This document shows, piece after piece, positions 43,106-52,405 of a DNA stretch of 64,000 nt; within the stretch, counting starts at the first letter, position 1, and each line of letters starts with the position of its first letter. Position numbers and translations under genes: made by a program. The notes below the pieces were generated by a model. That model had not been told where the DNA came from, ran no database searches, and saw only the letters and a program-made list of their open reading frames with translations. Origin of the DNA: TH-plancto1 sp031431195 (GTDB lineage: Bacteria > Planctomycetota > Planctomycetia > Planctomycetales > Planctomycetaceae); NCBI GenBank assembly GCA_031431195.1, contig JANPCU010000008.1, forward strand, positions 1-64,000. The letters are read 5' to 3'.

Positions 43106-44764
43106 TCAATACTCGACCTTCATCGCCATCGGCATGCGACGTCCGAAGCCGAAGGCTCGCGGTGAGAGCTTCACGCCGGGCGGCATTTGGCGGCGTTTGA
43201 ATTCGTTGCGGTCGAGGTTGCGGGCGACCCAGCGAACCTGCTCGATCGGGAACTGCTTCGCGAGTTCGGCGATGGAGTCCTCGCGGTCGACCAGCCCTTC
43301 CAGGATCGCGTCGAGGACCGGATACGGCGGCAGCGTATCCTGGTCGAACTGGTTGGGAGCCAGTTCGGCACTGGGGGCCTTGTCAATCGTGTTGTACGGG
43401 ATCACTTCCCGCTTCTCGACAGTCTCGTTGATGTACCGCGAGAGAGCGTACACGTCCCGCTTGTACAAATCCGACAGCACCGCGAATCCGCCGCACATGT
43501 CGCCATAGAGCGTGCAATACCCGACGGCCAGCTCGCTCTTGTTTCCGGTGGCGAGGGCCATCCAGCCCCGACGGTTGCTGCGGGTCATGACAATCGCCCC
43601 GCGGATGCGGGCTTGCAGGTTTTGGTCGGCGAGACCCGCGGGCTGGCTGGCGAGGTCGTCGCCCACCACCGGCAGCCCTTCGTAGGCGCGGTGGGCGTCG
43701 TCGATCGGGATCAGCTGGCCATCGACACCGAGGGCCTTGACCAAGGCCCAGGCATCGTCAATGGAATGCGGACTGCTGTAGCGGCTAGGCATGAGCAGCC
43801 CGTGGACATGCTCGGCTCCCACAGCGCGGGCAGCGATGTAGCAGGCGAGGGCGCTGTCGATCCCGCCCGAAAGCCCGAGTACGCAATCGGTGAACCGACA
43901 ACGCCGCATGTAGTCCCGAAGCCCCAGCACCAGTGCCTCCAAAAGTTGATGCTCGCGAGGCGGGTCGCGCGGATCGAGGACCGGCGGGAAATGATCGAGG
44001 TCGACGATATCGAGGTCGGTGCGGAACCCGGCGGACTGGTGGCGGATCTGCCCCTGGCCGTCCATCACGAAGCTGTGGCCATCGAAGACGATGTCGTCCT
44101 GGCCGCCGATCTGGTTGACGAAGACGAAGGGGAGGCCGGTGGCCTTCGCGTGGGCGGCGATGATGCCGCGACGGCGGGCGGGCTTGTGGCCCTCGAACGG
44201 GCTGGCGGAGAGGTTGATGAGGACATCCGCCCCCTGGCGGGCGAGTTCGCGAACCGGGTCGACGAAGTGCTCCTCGGGAATGTGGTAGAACGTCTCGGGC
44301 TGGCCCCACCAGGCGTCCTCACAGATGTGGACGCCGAGTTTCCGGCCCTGGAACTCGATCGGCCCCAGCTGTTCCGGGCGTTGCGGGCGGAAATACCGCC
44401 GTTCGTCGAACACGTCGTAGTTCGGCAGGAGCGTCTTGTGGACGCGGGCCACGACTTGACCCTCGGCGAGTAGCGAGGCCGAATTGTGGAGCGAGCCGTG
44501 CTCCCCCGATGCTGGATGCCCGACCAGAATCGCTGCTTTCCCGCTGGTCAGCCCGGCCAACTGCTGCACAGCTGCCTCGCAACTGCCTAGGAACCCATCA
44601 CGCAGGAGCAGATCCTTGGGGGGGTATCCACTAACTGCTAACTCAGGCAGAATCAGCAGTTGCGCAGCATTGTCGGACACCCCTCGGTGGGCCTGCTCAA
44701 TCAACTGGCAGTTTCCGCGAAGGTCGCCGACCGTGGGATTGATCTGCCCGAGTGCAATTCTCAT
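43106..44764 (-). CDS. nadE: Glutamine-dependent NAD+ synthetase
   Basis: Last step of NAD synthesis: amidation of nicotinate adenine dinucleotide. 552 aa from ATG 44764 (MRIALGQINPTVGDLRGN). Nitrilase-type glutaminase domain with the Glu-Lys-Cys triad in LPELAVSGYPPKDLL, KTLLPNYDVFDE and VHICEDAWWG. The synthetase domain carries the ATP pyrophosphatase loop LGLSGGIDSALA, then TGNKSELAVGYCTLYGDMCG. The end IEQVRWVARNLDRNEFKRRQ is typical. The mRNA leader faces the tRNA-Glu promoter (divergent). The small ACP-like gene follows 37 bp downstream. Confidence 0.97.
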   Translation of the reverse strand: MRIALGQINPTVGDLRGNCQLIEQAHRGVSDNAAQLLILPELAVSGYPPKDLLLRDGFLGSCEAAVQQLAGLTSGKAAILVGHPASGEHGSLHNSASLLAEGQVVARVHKTLLPNYDVFDERRYFRPQRPEQLGPIEFQGRKLGVHICEDAWWGQPETFYHIPEEHFVDPVRELARQGADVLINLSASPFEGHKPARRRGIIAAHAKATGLPFVFVNQIGGQDDIVFDGHSFVMDGQGQIRHQSAGFRTDLDIVDLDHFPPVLDPRDPPREHQLLEALVLGLRDYMRRCRFTDCVLGLSGGIDSALACYIAARAVGAEHVHGLLMPSRYSSPHSIDDAWALVKALGVDGQLIPIDDAHRAYEGLPVVGDDLASQPAGLADQNLQARIRGAIVMTRSNRRGWMALATGNKSELAVGYCTLYGDMCGGFAVLSDLYKRDVYALSRYINETVEKREVIPYNTIDKAPSAELAPNQFDQDTLPPYPVLDAILEGLVDREDSIAELAKQFPIEQVRWVARNLDRNEFKRRQMPPGVKLSPRAFGFGRRMPMAMKVEY

Positions 44765-44864
44765 GGAACAGCCTGTGCCGCCGGAAAGACTGGAAAGGGT
44801 GGCGAAATCGGACGATGCGGCCACATTGCAGGACTCGAAACCCAAAGAAAGATTTTCGAGAACC

Positions 44865-44892
44865 TTGACAGTCTGGCCGGGGTCGATACCTT
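44865..44892 (+). promoter_or_regulatory. Promoter of tRNA-Glu
   Basis: Consensus TTGACA at 44865-44870 and a weak TACCTT at 44887-44892, 16-bp spacer. The predicted start is a few bases before the tRNA at 44904. Confidence 0.6.
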
Positions 44893-44903
44893 ACCTACCC
44901 GCT

Positions 44904-44976
44904 GGCCCCATCGTCTAGTGGCCTAGGACACAGGATTTTCAGTCCTGTTACTGGGGTTCGAATCCCCATGGGGTCA
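44904..44976 (+). tRNA. tRNA-Glu (TTC)
   Basis: Acceptor GGCCCCA (44904-44910) with TGGGGTC (44969-44975), anticodon stem CAGGA/TCCTG around TTTTCAG giving anticodon TTC, T arm CTGGGGTTCGAATCCCCA. Discriminator A; CCA not encoded. The start GGCCCCATCGTCTAG is typical of bacterial tRNA-Glu. Confidence 0.97.
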
Positions 44977-44983
44977 TCTGAGA

Positions 44984-45015
44984 ACGCCGCATCGATCCGT
45001 CGATGTGGCGTTTTT
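44984..45015 (+). terminator. Rho-independent terminator of tRNA-Glu
   Basis: ACGCCGCATCGA (44984-44995) pairs with TCGATGTGGCGT (45000-45011; one G-T pair) and is followed by TTTTT. It lies eight bases after the tRNA. Confidence 0.88.
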
Positions 45016-45150
45016 CGTTGGTACTGGCGTAAATAACAGGTTTCGCGTCCCGTTATTCCGGCTCGGGTATTCCTCTTCAATCCTCTGCTGAGCAGGCGTC
45101 GAAACAAACTTGGCAAGTGGTTCGATAACTGGGTTTGGAAGGCGGCGGAC

Positions 45151-45414
45151 GTGGAAGGCGACAATTCCTGGCGGGAAATGTTTGAGAACTGGCCCAAGAC
45201 ATTTCCGAAGGTCGGGGTGCTGATTCCCTCGTTTGGCGAGCCAGTGGCCTTCAATGATTTTCGCATCAACGAGGGAATTCTACTCGTCCAACGTGAGCGG
45301 CCCGACACGATCGGAGCCCGCAAACTGATGATCAGCTTCACTGCCATTCTGGCACTCAAGATCGTAGATGTGGAGCCACTCGATCATTACGAGACGATGG
45401 GGTTCCACTCCTGA
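45151..45414 (+). CDS. Small hypothetical protein, perhaps a remnant
   Basis: 87 aa if GTG 45151 is used (MEGDNSWREMFENWPKTF). The same frame is open back to 45037 without any ATG/GTG/TTG, encoding VFLFNPLLSRRRNKLGKW then FDNWVWKAADV, which looks protein-like and continuous with the rest. Either a rare start is used or this is the 3' end of a gene whose beginning has been lost to the tRNA/terminator region. Unrecognised; no signal peptide. It has IPSFGEPVAF and a hydrophobic LMISFTAILALKIVDV segment. Confidence that it is expressed is low. Confidence 0.35.
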   Translation: MEGDNSWREMFENWPKTFPKVGVLIPSFGEPVAFNDFRINEGILLVQRERPDTIGARKLMISFTAILALKIVDVEPLDHYETMGFHS

Positions 45415-45440
45415 TCGAACCTGCCGCAGCCGCCGGGAAA

Positions 45441-45473
45441 GACTTCCGAAGTCTTCTGAGACTTCGGAAGTCT
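45441..45473. repeat. REP palindrome (GACTTCCGAAGTC family)
   Basis: GACTTCCGAAGTCTTC, TG, then AGACTTCGGAAGTCTG. Fourth copy of this family in the window, upstream of the csrA promoter. Confidence 0.9.
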
Positions 45474-45532
45474 GGCCGATAGCATGTATTTTTACTGGCC
45501 AGTCACTGGTTGCCTAAAAAACGCGCAGCCCG

Positions 45533-45561
45533 TTTATCAGGCACAATCGTTCTTGTAGAAT
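45533..45561 (+). promoter_or_regulatory. Candidate csrA promoter
   Basis: TAGAAT at 45556-45561 is a good -10 box; TTTATC at 45533-45538 is a weak -35 with a 17-bp spacer. Transcription from about 45567 would give a leader of roughly 110 bases. Confidence 0.35.
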
Positions 45562-45678
45562 TTACTGGACGAATCGGCGGGAGGCTGTTATCCTTTTGAT
45601 GTCGCGGCTGAATTGATTCAACTGGGCTCTCTCATGGTTGAGAGGGCAGCTGCGTACGATCTCAGGAAGGAGGCAGCC

Positions 45679-45876
45679 ATGTTGGTCTTGTCCCGTAAGG
45701 CAGGCGAGCGGATCCTCATCGGTGAGGATGTAGTCATCAACATCGTGCGTATTGGGCCGAATACCGTCAAAATCGGGATCGAAGCCCCCAAGAGCGTGAA
45801 TATCATTCGCGAAGAGTTGTGCGAGACGGTCGGGGCAGCTGTCGGGTTAATCACTGAAGCTCGCTCACCGAAATAA
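45679..45876 (+). CDS. csrA: Carbon storage regulator CsrA
   Basis: RNA-binding dimer that represses or activates translation by binding GGA motifs in leaders. 65 aa from ATG 45679, with a strong AAGGAGG at 45667-45673; the longer frame from 45613 lacks family features. Sequence MLVLSRKAGERILIGEDVVI, then GPNTVKIGIEAPKSVNIIRE, matches the family throughout, including the beta-5 RNA-binding segment. The leader contains AAGGAGG itself, so autoregulation by CsrA binding its own ribosome site is plausible but inferred. Single gene, between a REP and the pectate-lyase-like gene. Confidence 0.95.
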   Translation: MLVLSRKAGERILIGEDVVINIVRIGPNTVKIGIEAPKSVNIIREELCETVGAAVGLITEARSPK

Positions 45877-46153
45877 GGCCAGCCAGCATTAGCCTCTGAA
45901 ACTTCAGCGCGGTCCTGAGTTGAGTCTCAGGCTCCATCGCATCCCATTTGGCGGGCTGCATTTTAGATTTGACGGACAACACTCATACGCAGCGCGGTGA
46001 TGCTCTCCCTGTTGCCGGGCCATGCCGAGAAATCGGAGGAGACTTCACGACCGGAATCGGGATGCGGTGGCACTACGAGGCATGAGTCGTCTCGGACGGA
46101 CTGCGGTCTACGATACCAAGTCTGAATTTCATCCCTTTTCCCCGGATCATCCC

Positions 46154-48811
46154 ATGCGTATGGCCGCTCTCGTCGTCGTTCTTGGAATGGGCGCTAGCCC
46201 GACTCTCCAAGCTCAGGAAGTGGCCCGCTGGTCATTTGAGAAGACGTATGCCGCTCAGACGGATGTACCGGGAGCCACAGTCAAATCTCAACGGGTGCCG
46301 GGGGCAATGCCTGCCTTCAGTGAGAACTTGCCCGGAGCATTCATCTACGACCCACTGACTCGCAAAAGTCGTCCAAACACCGCCAGTGCGGTGTTTACCG
46401 GCGACGAATCGAAGAGCGATGCCGTGCAAGCGGTGACCAATTTCCAGGCCCTGAAGCTGGCGGGGGAGAGCCTCACGATCGAAGGCTTCCTCCAGCCCGC
46501 CCCCGAAGCGGGGGTCAACGCGTGGCTGTTCGGGAAAGCCCGAGCCTCGAAGGAGGGCTCTGAACTGGCGCTGCAATGGCACCGGATCAACAACGCCAAT
46601 GCGACCTTTCACGGGGGCGAGGTCGCCAGCCCTCGCACGGACTCGCAGCGATTTGCGGTCGGCCATTACTCGTCGACCACACGGCTCTGCGGGGACGGCA
46701 ACGCCCGCTGGCGGCATATGGCGTTTGTCTATGATGCCCAGGCGAAGACGGCGACTTGCTGGCTCGATTATCACCTGTCTCGCACCGTAACCATCGACAC
46801 CCCACTGGAGTGGGACAACGGGCCGTTCCTGATCGGTGGCCGGGCCGATCACTGGGGCATGAGTGGCCTCATCGACGAGGTTCGCATCGTGCGTGGAGCC
46901 CAAGGGCCAGCGACCTTCCTGCGGGCCAGGGCCGATTCCATCGAGGGCGTCTCATTCGCCTCGAATCAGACCATCGCCCCGCGCGATGCCGGATGCCTCG
47001 ATGTCAAAGAACACTTCGGAGCCGTGGGCGATGGCCAGACCGACGACACAGCGGCCTTCAACACGGCGTTCGACCAACTGACCAGCCGGGTGCCGCTCGC
47101 CTACAACACGCTACTCATTCCCCCGGGGGAGTACCTCGTCAGTGGGATGCTGTACTGCTCTCGGTTTATCGACGTGAAGGGAGCCGGGCCGGACAAGACC
47201 GTCATCAAGCTGAAGGATGGCACATTCACCGACCCGACCCAGCCCCAGCCCGTCCTCCGCATGAGCAGCACCCAAGGTGCCCCCGGTTCCCACGACTGGG
47301 TCAACGGCAGCAGCATCTCCATCTACCTCGAAGGAGTGACGATCGACACGGGGAAGAACAACCCCGGAGCCAAGGCGTTGGAGTATCACTCGAACAACCT
47401 CGGTCGGCTGGAGAACGTCGTGTTGCGTAGCGGCGACGGCGCGGGCGTGATGGGCCTCGACCTGACCCATCATGATGTCGGCCCAGCCCTGGTGAAGCAT
47501 GTCACTATTGATGGCTTCGATGTCGGCTCGCAGATTCACTACCAAGATTACTCGATGACTTTCGAACACCTGACCCTGCGCAATCAGCGCGTGATCGGAA
47601 TTCGGAACAAGGGAAACATCCTCGCCATTCGCCAGCTGCGGTCGCAGAACAAAGTGACTGCTGTGGTAGGCGAGGGGCCGAACTCGATGATCACTCTGCT
47701 CGACTCCGAACTGACCGGCGGCAGTGCGGAGCAGCCCGCGATCCAGAGCGATGGCGGGTTGTACTGCCTGCGCGTGAAGACGGCGGGATACCAGTCCGCG
47801 ATCCAAAAGAGAGTTCTTGTTGGGCAGAAGCCCGTTGAATGGAAGGACCAGACGATCGCTGGACCGGACATTGCGGAGTTCATCGGCGACAAGCAGGTCA
47901 CCGGGTATGGATCACCGCAAGGGGCCCTCAAACTGGCCATCGAAGAGACGCCCGAGCCACCCGTGCCGCCAGTCAGCGAATGGGTGAGCCTCGCCCGCTT
48001 TCGCGACCAGTGCGTCGGCGATGACTGGGGCCCGGCACTGCAAGCCGCCATCGACAGTGGGGCCAAAGTGATCTACCTGCCCCGGAACGAGATCGGCCGC
48101 TTCTCCACCCCCGTGCGCGTGCATGGCCCACTCGAACGACTGGTGGGGTATGGCGAAGAACTCCACTGGAATGAGAGTGTCTGGAAGGGGGATCGCGAAC
48201 TCGATCAGACCGACCCCGCTGGAGCCCCGCCGCCCCTGCTAATCTTCGATGAACCTGACGCCAGCCGAGTCGTAGTCCTCGACCGCCTGGGGATGGTCCA
48301 TTTGCAGCACGCCTCTCCGGCCACGCTGGTCCTCCGCAGCAGTACGCCGCACCGCTACACGACTGGCCTTGCGGGCGGCAAGCTGTTCGGCGAGGACATC
48401 GCGGGAGCCGACTGGCATTTTGATCATCCGCAGTCGGTCTGGGTCCGGCAATGGAATCCCGAGAGTCACGCCTCTGGCCCTTGTATTCACTCCCGAGGGG
48501 CCACCCTCTGGTCGCTGGGCTTCAAGACCGAGTACGAAAGCCAGAAACTCCTCGCCGAAGAGCACGCCCAGACCGAAATCCTGGGAGCCTTCATCTACCC
48601 GATCGGCAAGATCCCGCCCGATCGCCCAATCTTCGAGAATCGCAACAGCCGTCTGTCACTGGTCTACGGAGCCAGCATCTACCATGCGAATCACCAGGTC
48701 CATATCCGCGACACGCAGGGGAACACCGTTAAGGAATTCGGGGCTGAGTCGATCAAATGGGCCGGATCGCGAGCCCGGATGGACTTGTATACGTCAGAGG
48801 GATTCAAATGA
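46154..48811 (+). CDS. Secreted LamG + pectate-lyase-fold protein
   Basis: 885 aa from ATG 46154 (MRMAALVVVLGMGASPTLQA signal peptide). An in-frame start at 46022 lacks support. Residues about 22-260 form a LamG/concanavalin-like domain (VARWSFEKTY, WRHMAFVYDAQAKTATCWLD, MSGLIDEVRIVRG). From about 282 a right-handed beta helix begins with the pectate-lyase-3 signature DVKEHFGAVGDGQTDDTAAF and LIPPGEYLVSG; parallel-helix repeats continue. A second CLRVKTAGYQ / EWVSLARFRDQC segment near 590-650 suggests a further helix. Likely an extracellular polysaccharide lyase or glycosidase; the substrate is unknown. It precedes the Gfo/Idh/MocA gene. Confidence 0.85.
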   Translation: MRMAALVVVLGMGASPTLQAQEVARWSFEKTYAAQTDVPGATVKSQRVPGAMPAFSENLPGAFIYDPLTRKSRPNTASAVFTGDESKSDAVQAVTNFQALKLAGESLTIEGFLQPAPEAGVNAWLFGKARASKEGSELALQWHRINNANATFHGGEVASPRTDSQRFAVGHYSSTTRLCGDGNARWRHMAFVYDAQAKTATCWLDYHLSRTVTIDTPLEWDNGPFLIGGRADHWGMSGLIDEVRIVRGAQGPATFLRARADSIEGVSFASNQTIAPRDAGCLDVKEHFGAVGDGQTDDTAAFNTAFDQLTSRVPLAYNTLLIPPGEYLVSGMLYCSRFIDVKGAGPDKTVIKLKDGTFTDPTQPQPVLRMSSTQGAPGSHDWVNGSSISIYLEGVTIDTGKNNPGAKALEYHSNNLGRLENVVLRSGDGAGVMGLDLTHHDVGPALVKHVTIDGFDVGSQIHYQDYSMTFEHLTLRNQRVIGIRNKGNILAIRQLRSQNKVTAVVGEGPNSMITLLDSELTGGSAEQPAIQSDGGLYCLRVKTAGYQSAIQKRVLVGQKPVEWKDQTIAGPDIAEFIGDKQVTGYGSPQGALKLAIEETPEPPVPPVSEWVSLARFRDQCVGDDWGPALQAAIDSGAKVIYLPRNEIGRFSTPVRVHGPLERLVGYGEELHWNESVWKGDRELDQTDPAGAPPPLLIFDEPDASRVVVLDRLGMVHLQHASPATLVLRSSTPHRYTTGLAGGKLFGEDIAGADWHFDHPQSVWVRQWNPESHASGPCIHSRGATLWSLGFKTEYESQKLLAEEHAQTEILGAFIYPIGKIPPDRPIFENRNSRLSLVYGASIYHANHQVHIRDTQGNTVKEFGAESIKWAGSRARMDLYTSEGFK

Positions 48812-48875
48812 CTTTGGTGGCAAGTTTTCCGGAGCGTCCTCTCTGGCTTCTTGAGCGGATTCAGTCTTCAGTTCA

Positions 48876-48932
48876 CACAAACAGGCATTTCTGTGCCACT
48901 GAGCTGTGGGGCAGGCATTCCTGCCTGCCCAC
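48876..48932. repeat. REP palindromes (GGGCAGGCA family)
   Basis: GGGCAGGCA (48909-48917), TTCC, TGCCTGCCC (48922-48930), preceded by ACAGGCATTTCTGTGCC. Related to 35443-35464. Confidence 0.8.
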
Positions 48933-49102
48933 CAACTCTCAATCGACTCTCGCCCCATCGTCACCGGACGAAACGCCAGGCCGGACGGCAGACACAAATC
49001 CATCGACACTCGGGTCCGCTTGCGACTCGCGATGAACGAGGATACAAGATTTACTGTGCCCTGTTGGTCGATCACCTGGAGTTCATCAAAGCTGGGGAAG
49101 TC

Positions 49103-50401
49103 ATGAGTCTCAAACACAAACCTTCGCGGCGGCAGTTTCTGGGTACGGCGGTGGCTGCGGCAGCGGCCCCGTGGATCATTCCGTCGCATGTACTGGGCCT
49201 GAATGGAGCAGTGGCTCCGAGCGAGAAGATCACGCTGGGAGTGATTGGGATCGGGCCGCGTTGCACTTACGACCTGACCGCGATGTTGAAGCTACCCGAT
49301 GTGCAGTGTGTGGCGATTGCCGATGTGCAGGCGACTCGCCGCGAGGCGGGGAAGAAGCTCGTTGATACGCACTACGGAAACGAAGACCTGAAACTCTATC
49401 GCGACTTCCGCGAGATCCTCGACCGCCAGGACATCGACGCCGTCCTTGTCGCCACCGGTGATCGCTGGCACGCTGCCGCCTCGATGCTGGCGGCGGAAGC
49501 CGGGAAAGATGTCTACAGCGAGAAGCCGTGCGGGCTGACCATTGAGCTCTGCCAACAACTCGCCGAGACGATGAAGAACACGGGCCGCATCTTTCAGGCA
49601 GGCACCCAGCGCCGCAGCGTCCCGAACTTCCAGCAGGCCGTGAAGCTCGCCCAAACCGGGAAGCTCGGCCAGCTGCAAACGCTGTATGCCTCGGTCTACA
49701 TCCCGACCCTCGACAACAACTGGCTCCCCGGCGAGCCGACGCCGCCGAAGGAGGTCGTCGACTGGAACATGTGGCTGGGGCCCGCCCCGTGGCGTCCGTA
49801 CAACAGCCAGTACGTGGCGGGAAAGTGGCGCGGGTACTACGACTTCGACTCGGGGGCGCGGCTGCTCGACTGGGGAGCCCATACGGTCGACCTGTGCCAG
49901 TGGGCCAACGACTCGGACACCTCAGCTCCGATCTCGTACGAGCCGTACGAGACGGGGATTAATTGTATGTACCAGAACGGCGTGAAGCTGGTGCTCGACT
50001 TCCTGCCGATGCCGTTTGGGGATCGCGGGCCGAACTGGAACACCAAGCTCGGCACCTGCCCCGTGCGGTTCGTGGGGAGTGAGGGGACCATTGAGACGGG
50101 CGATAGCGGTGGCACCGATGTCTCGACCGAGGCCTTGAAGAAGGAACTCGAAGACTCGGCGGGCAAGGTCGTCGGGCTCGATGTCGGTGCCCACGCCCGC
50201 AACTTCTTCGACAGCATCAAGTCGCGGAAACCGACCGTGGCCAACGCCGAAGTCATGCGGAACTCGCATGTCGCCTGCCACGCAGCGGCTATGGCCTGGA
50301 TGCTAAAACGCAAGCTGAACTTCGATCCGGTGAAGCAAGAGTTCGTCAACGATGAGGAGGCCAACGGCCTGCGGTCACGCTCCGCGCGGGCCTGGAGCTA
50401 A
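49103..50401 (+). CDS. Tat-exported Gfo/Idh/MocA family oxidoreductase
   Basis: NAD(P)-dependent sugar or cyclitol oxidoreductase. 432 aa from ATG 49103; the open frame upstream is repeat sequence. Twin-arginine signal SRRQFLGTAVAAAAAPWIIP indicates folded export with its cofactor. Rossmann domain EKITLGVIGIGPRC, SEKPCGLTIELCQQ with the catalytic-type lysine, and AGTQRRSVPNFQQA. The C-terminal part has LLDWGAHTVDLCQWAND and GSEGTIETGD. Planctomycetes carry many such exported members; the substrate is unknown. It follows the pectate-lyase-like gene and precedes DUF1501 on the same strand. Confidence 0.9.
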   Translation: MSLKHKPSRRQFLGTAVAAAAAPWIIPSHVLGLNGAVAPSEKITLGVIGIGPRCTYDLTAMLKLPDVQCVAIADVQATRREAGKKLVDTHYGNEDLKLYRDFREILDRQDIDAVLVATGDRWHAAASMLAAEAGKDVYSEKPCGLTIELCQQLAETMKNTGRIFQAGTQRRSVPNFQQAVKLAQTGKLGQLQTLYASVYIPTLDNNWLPGEPTPPKEVVDWNMWLGPAPWRPYNSQYVAGKWRGYYDFDSGARLLDWGAHTVDLCQWANDSDTSAPISYEPYETGINCMYQNGVKLVLDFLPMPFGDRGPNWNTKLGTCPVRFVGSEGTIETGDSGGTDVSTEALKKELEDSAGKVVGLDVGAHARNFFDSIKSRKPTVANAEVMRNSHVACHAAAMAWMLKRKLNFDPVKQEFVNDEEANGLRSRSARAWS

Positions 50402-50473
50402 TCTCGCTTCCGAGCCGGAAGCGTCAGCGCCCGGAGAGTCCGGCGTTCTTGCGCAGAGCGAACGCGGTGGGGT

Positions 50474-50603
50474 GGCCCAGACGTGGCTTTGAACGTCTGG
50501 GTGACGTAGGAACAAGAGGGTTTGCGATCCGAGCTGTTCCTGCATCTCCTGTTGTTGCTCTGCAACCCAGACATCCCAAGCGATGTCTGGGCCACTCCGC
50601 CAC
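50474..50603. repeat. REPIN-like element (GGCCCAGACG family)
   Basis: GTGGCCCAGACGTGGCTTTG with AACGTCTGGGTG (50472-50503), and AACCCAGACATCCC with GATGTCTGGGCCACTCC (50572-50598): two hairpins forming an inverted pair. It fills the 50402-50749 spacer; no gene is seen. Confidence 0.75.
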
Positions 50604-50749
50604 CCCGCTCGGTAGTAATTCCTGAAGTGGCCTACGCTTTCGTGTTTTCATCCCACTCAGCCGGAAACTCAAACTTCAGTCGACAACCCTGATTGGACGA
50701 TCTAAACTCACATATCACGTGATTGATGCGTCTTGGCTTCGAGGTGACG

Positions 50750-52093
50750 ATGCTTTCTCTGTCTGGCAACCGAATTCAGCTGTGTGATGGGATCACCCGT
50801 CGGCAGGCGCTGCAGATTGGTGCCCTGGGAATGGGCGGGCTGTCGCTGCGGAACCTGATGGGGGCGGAGCAGGCCGCTGGCATTCGCAGCTCGCAGAAGT
50901 CGATCATTATGATCTACATGTGCGGGGCTCCCGCGCATCAGGACATGTACGATTTGAAGCCCGAGGCCCCGTCGGAGATTCGCGGGGAGTACCGGCCGAT
51001 CCCGACCAATGTGAGCGGCATCGAGATTTGCGAGCATATGCCGCGTCTGGCCCGGATCATGGACAAGTGCATCCCGGTGCGGTCGATGTACGGCTCGCCC
51101 AGTGGGGACCATGACTCGTTCATCTGCTATACGGGGCATTCGGTCCGGAATCAGCCGACGGGCGGCTGGCCCGCCATTGGGCCCGTGCTCTCGAAGCTGG
51201 CCGGGTCGAAGGCACCGGGGGTTCCGCCGTTCTTTGGCCTGTCTCCGAATACCGGGCACCCGCCGTATGGCTCGCCGGGTCATCCGGGATTTCTCGGAGT
51301 TTCTCACTCGGCGTTTCGTCCGAGCGGACCAGCGCGGGAGGATATGGTCCTGCCCCCCGGTGTGGTGCTGGATCGAGTCGGCTCGCGCCAAGCGTTACTG
51401 CAGAACCTCGACCGCTTCCGCCGGGAGAGTGACACGCGTGGATCGATGACCGGGCTGGACGACCTTAACCGGGCCGCTCTGGATATTCTGACCTCGAGCA
51501 AGCTGGCCGAGGCACTCGATGTCTCGAAGGAACCCGCTCATGTTCGAGAGCGATATGGCCAGGGAGACGCGAACAACTTTGGCGACGGAGCCCCGAGAAA
51601 CCTGGAACATTTCCTGACTGCACGGCGTCTGGTCGAGGCGGGAGCCCGAGTGGTGACGCTCAACTTCGGGCGCTGGGACTTCCACAGCGATTGCTTTAAC
51701 GGCATGAAGAACACGCATCTCCCGCAGTTCGATCAGGGGCTGTCGGCTCTGATCGAGGATCTGCACGAGCGTGGCCTCGACAAACAGGTGGCCGTCGTGG
51801 CGTGGGGCGAGTTCGGTCGCACCCCCAAGATTAACGGCGACGCCGGACGTGACCACTGGCCACAAGTCGGCGGAGCCTTGATCGCGGGCGGCGGATTTAA
51901 GTCGGGCCAGGTAATCGGCTCGACCGATCGCCTGGGAGCTGAGATTGCCAGCCGACCCGTCCACTTCGGCGAGGTCTTCGCCACCCTTTACCAGTGGCTG
52001 GGGCTGGACACCGAAACCTCCTACCTGAGCGACCTGGCCGGACGACCACAGAAGCTGGTCGAAGGCCACCCCGCGTTGCCGGAACTGGTGTAG
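50750..52093 (+). CDS. DUF1501 family protein
   Basis: Alkaline-phosphatase-superfamily-like protein with unknown activity, exported by a Tat-like leader (GITRRQALQIGALGMGGLSL). 447 aa from ATG 50750 (GAGG upstream). Landmarks: KSIIMIYMCGAPAHQDMYDL, EICEHMPRLARIMDKC, GDHDSFICYTGHS, NFGRWDFHSDCF, VAVVAWGEFGRTPKINGDAG, and YQWLGLDTE at the end. The metal ligands of a phosphatase or sulfatase fold (D/H in HQDMYD, WGEFGRTP) are kept. Usually paired with a PSCyt1/PSD1 gene, but none is adjacent here. The two giants of the window lie far away. Confidence 0.9.
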   Translation: MLSLSGNRIQLCDGITRRQALQIGALGMGGLSLRNLMGAEQAAGIRSSQKSIIMIYMCGAPAHQDMYDLKPEAPSEIRGEYRPIPTNVSGIEICEHMPRLARIMDKCIPVRSMYGSPSGDHDSFICYTGHSVRNQPTGGWPAIGPVLSKLAGSKAPGVPPFFGLSPNTGHPPYGSPGHPGFLGVSHSAFRPSGPAREDMVLPPGVVLDRVGSRQALLQNLDRFRRESDTRGSMTGLDDLNRAALDILTSSKLAEALDVSKEPAHVRERYGQGDANNFGDGAPRNLEHFLTARRLVEAGARVVTLNFGRWDFHSDCFNGMKNTHLPQFDQGLSALIEDLHERGLDKQVAVVAWGEFGRTPKINGDAGRDHWPQVGGALIAGGGFKSGQVIGSTDRLGAEIASRPVHFGEVFATLYQWLGLDTETSYLSDLAGRPQKLVEGHPALPELV

Positions 52094-52405
52094 TTCAGGG
52101 CCAGGCCATGGGACATACCTTGTGGGTCGTCAAGACTGGACAGGTCGGTCAGGTCTCACCGGATCGCTCAGGCTCAGCTCCCCTGACCTTGCCTTAACAA
52201 TATGCCTGACTGACAAGCAGCAGGTCAGAATGCGATGTGACACTGGGGCAGTCCTGTCCGCTGAGGCAGCCACTCTCACATTTTTGAGTGGCCAGGCGAC
52301 AGAGCGAATCCTGGCCGAGGAGCATGCCAGACACCTGGCGAGCCTCGTGTCGATGAAACCCAATTTCTGTGTCACAGCATCCGTCATCTCTCCGAGTCTT
52401 ATCCC

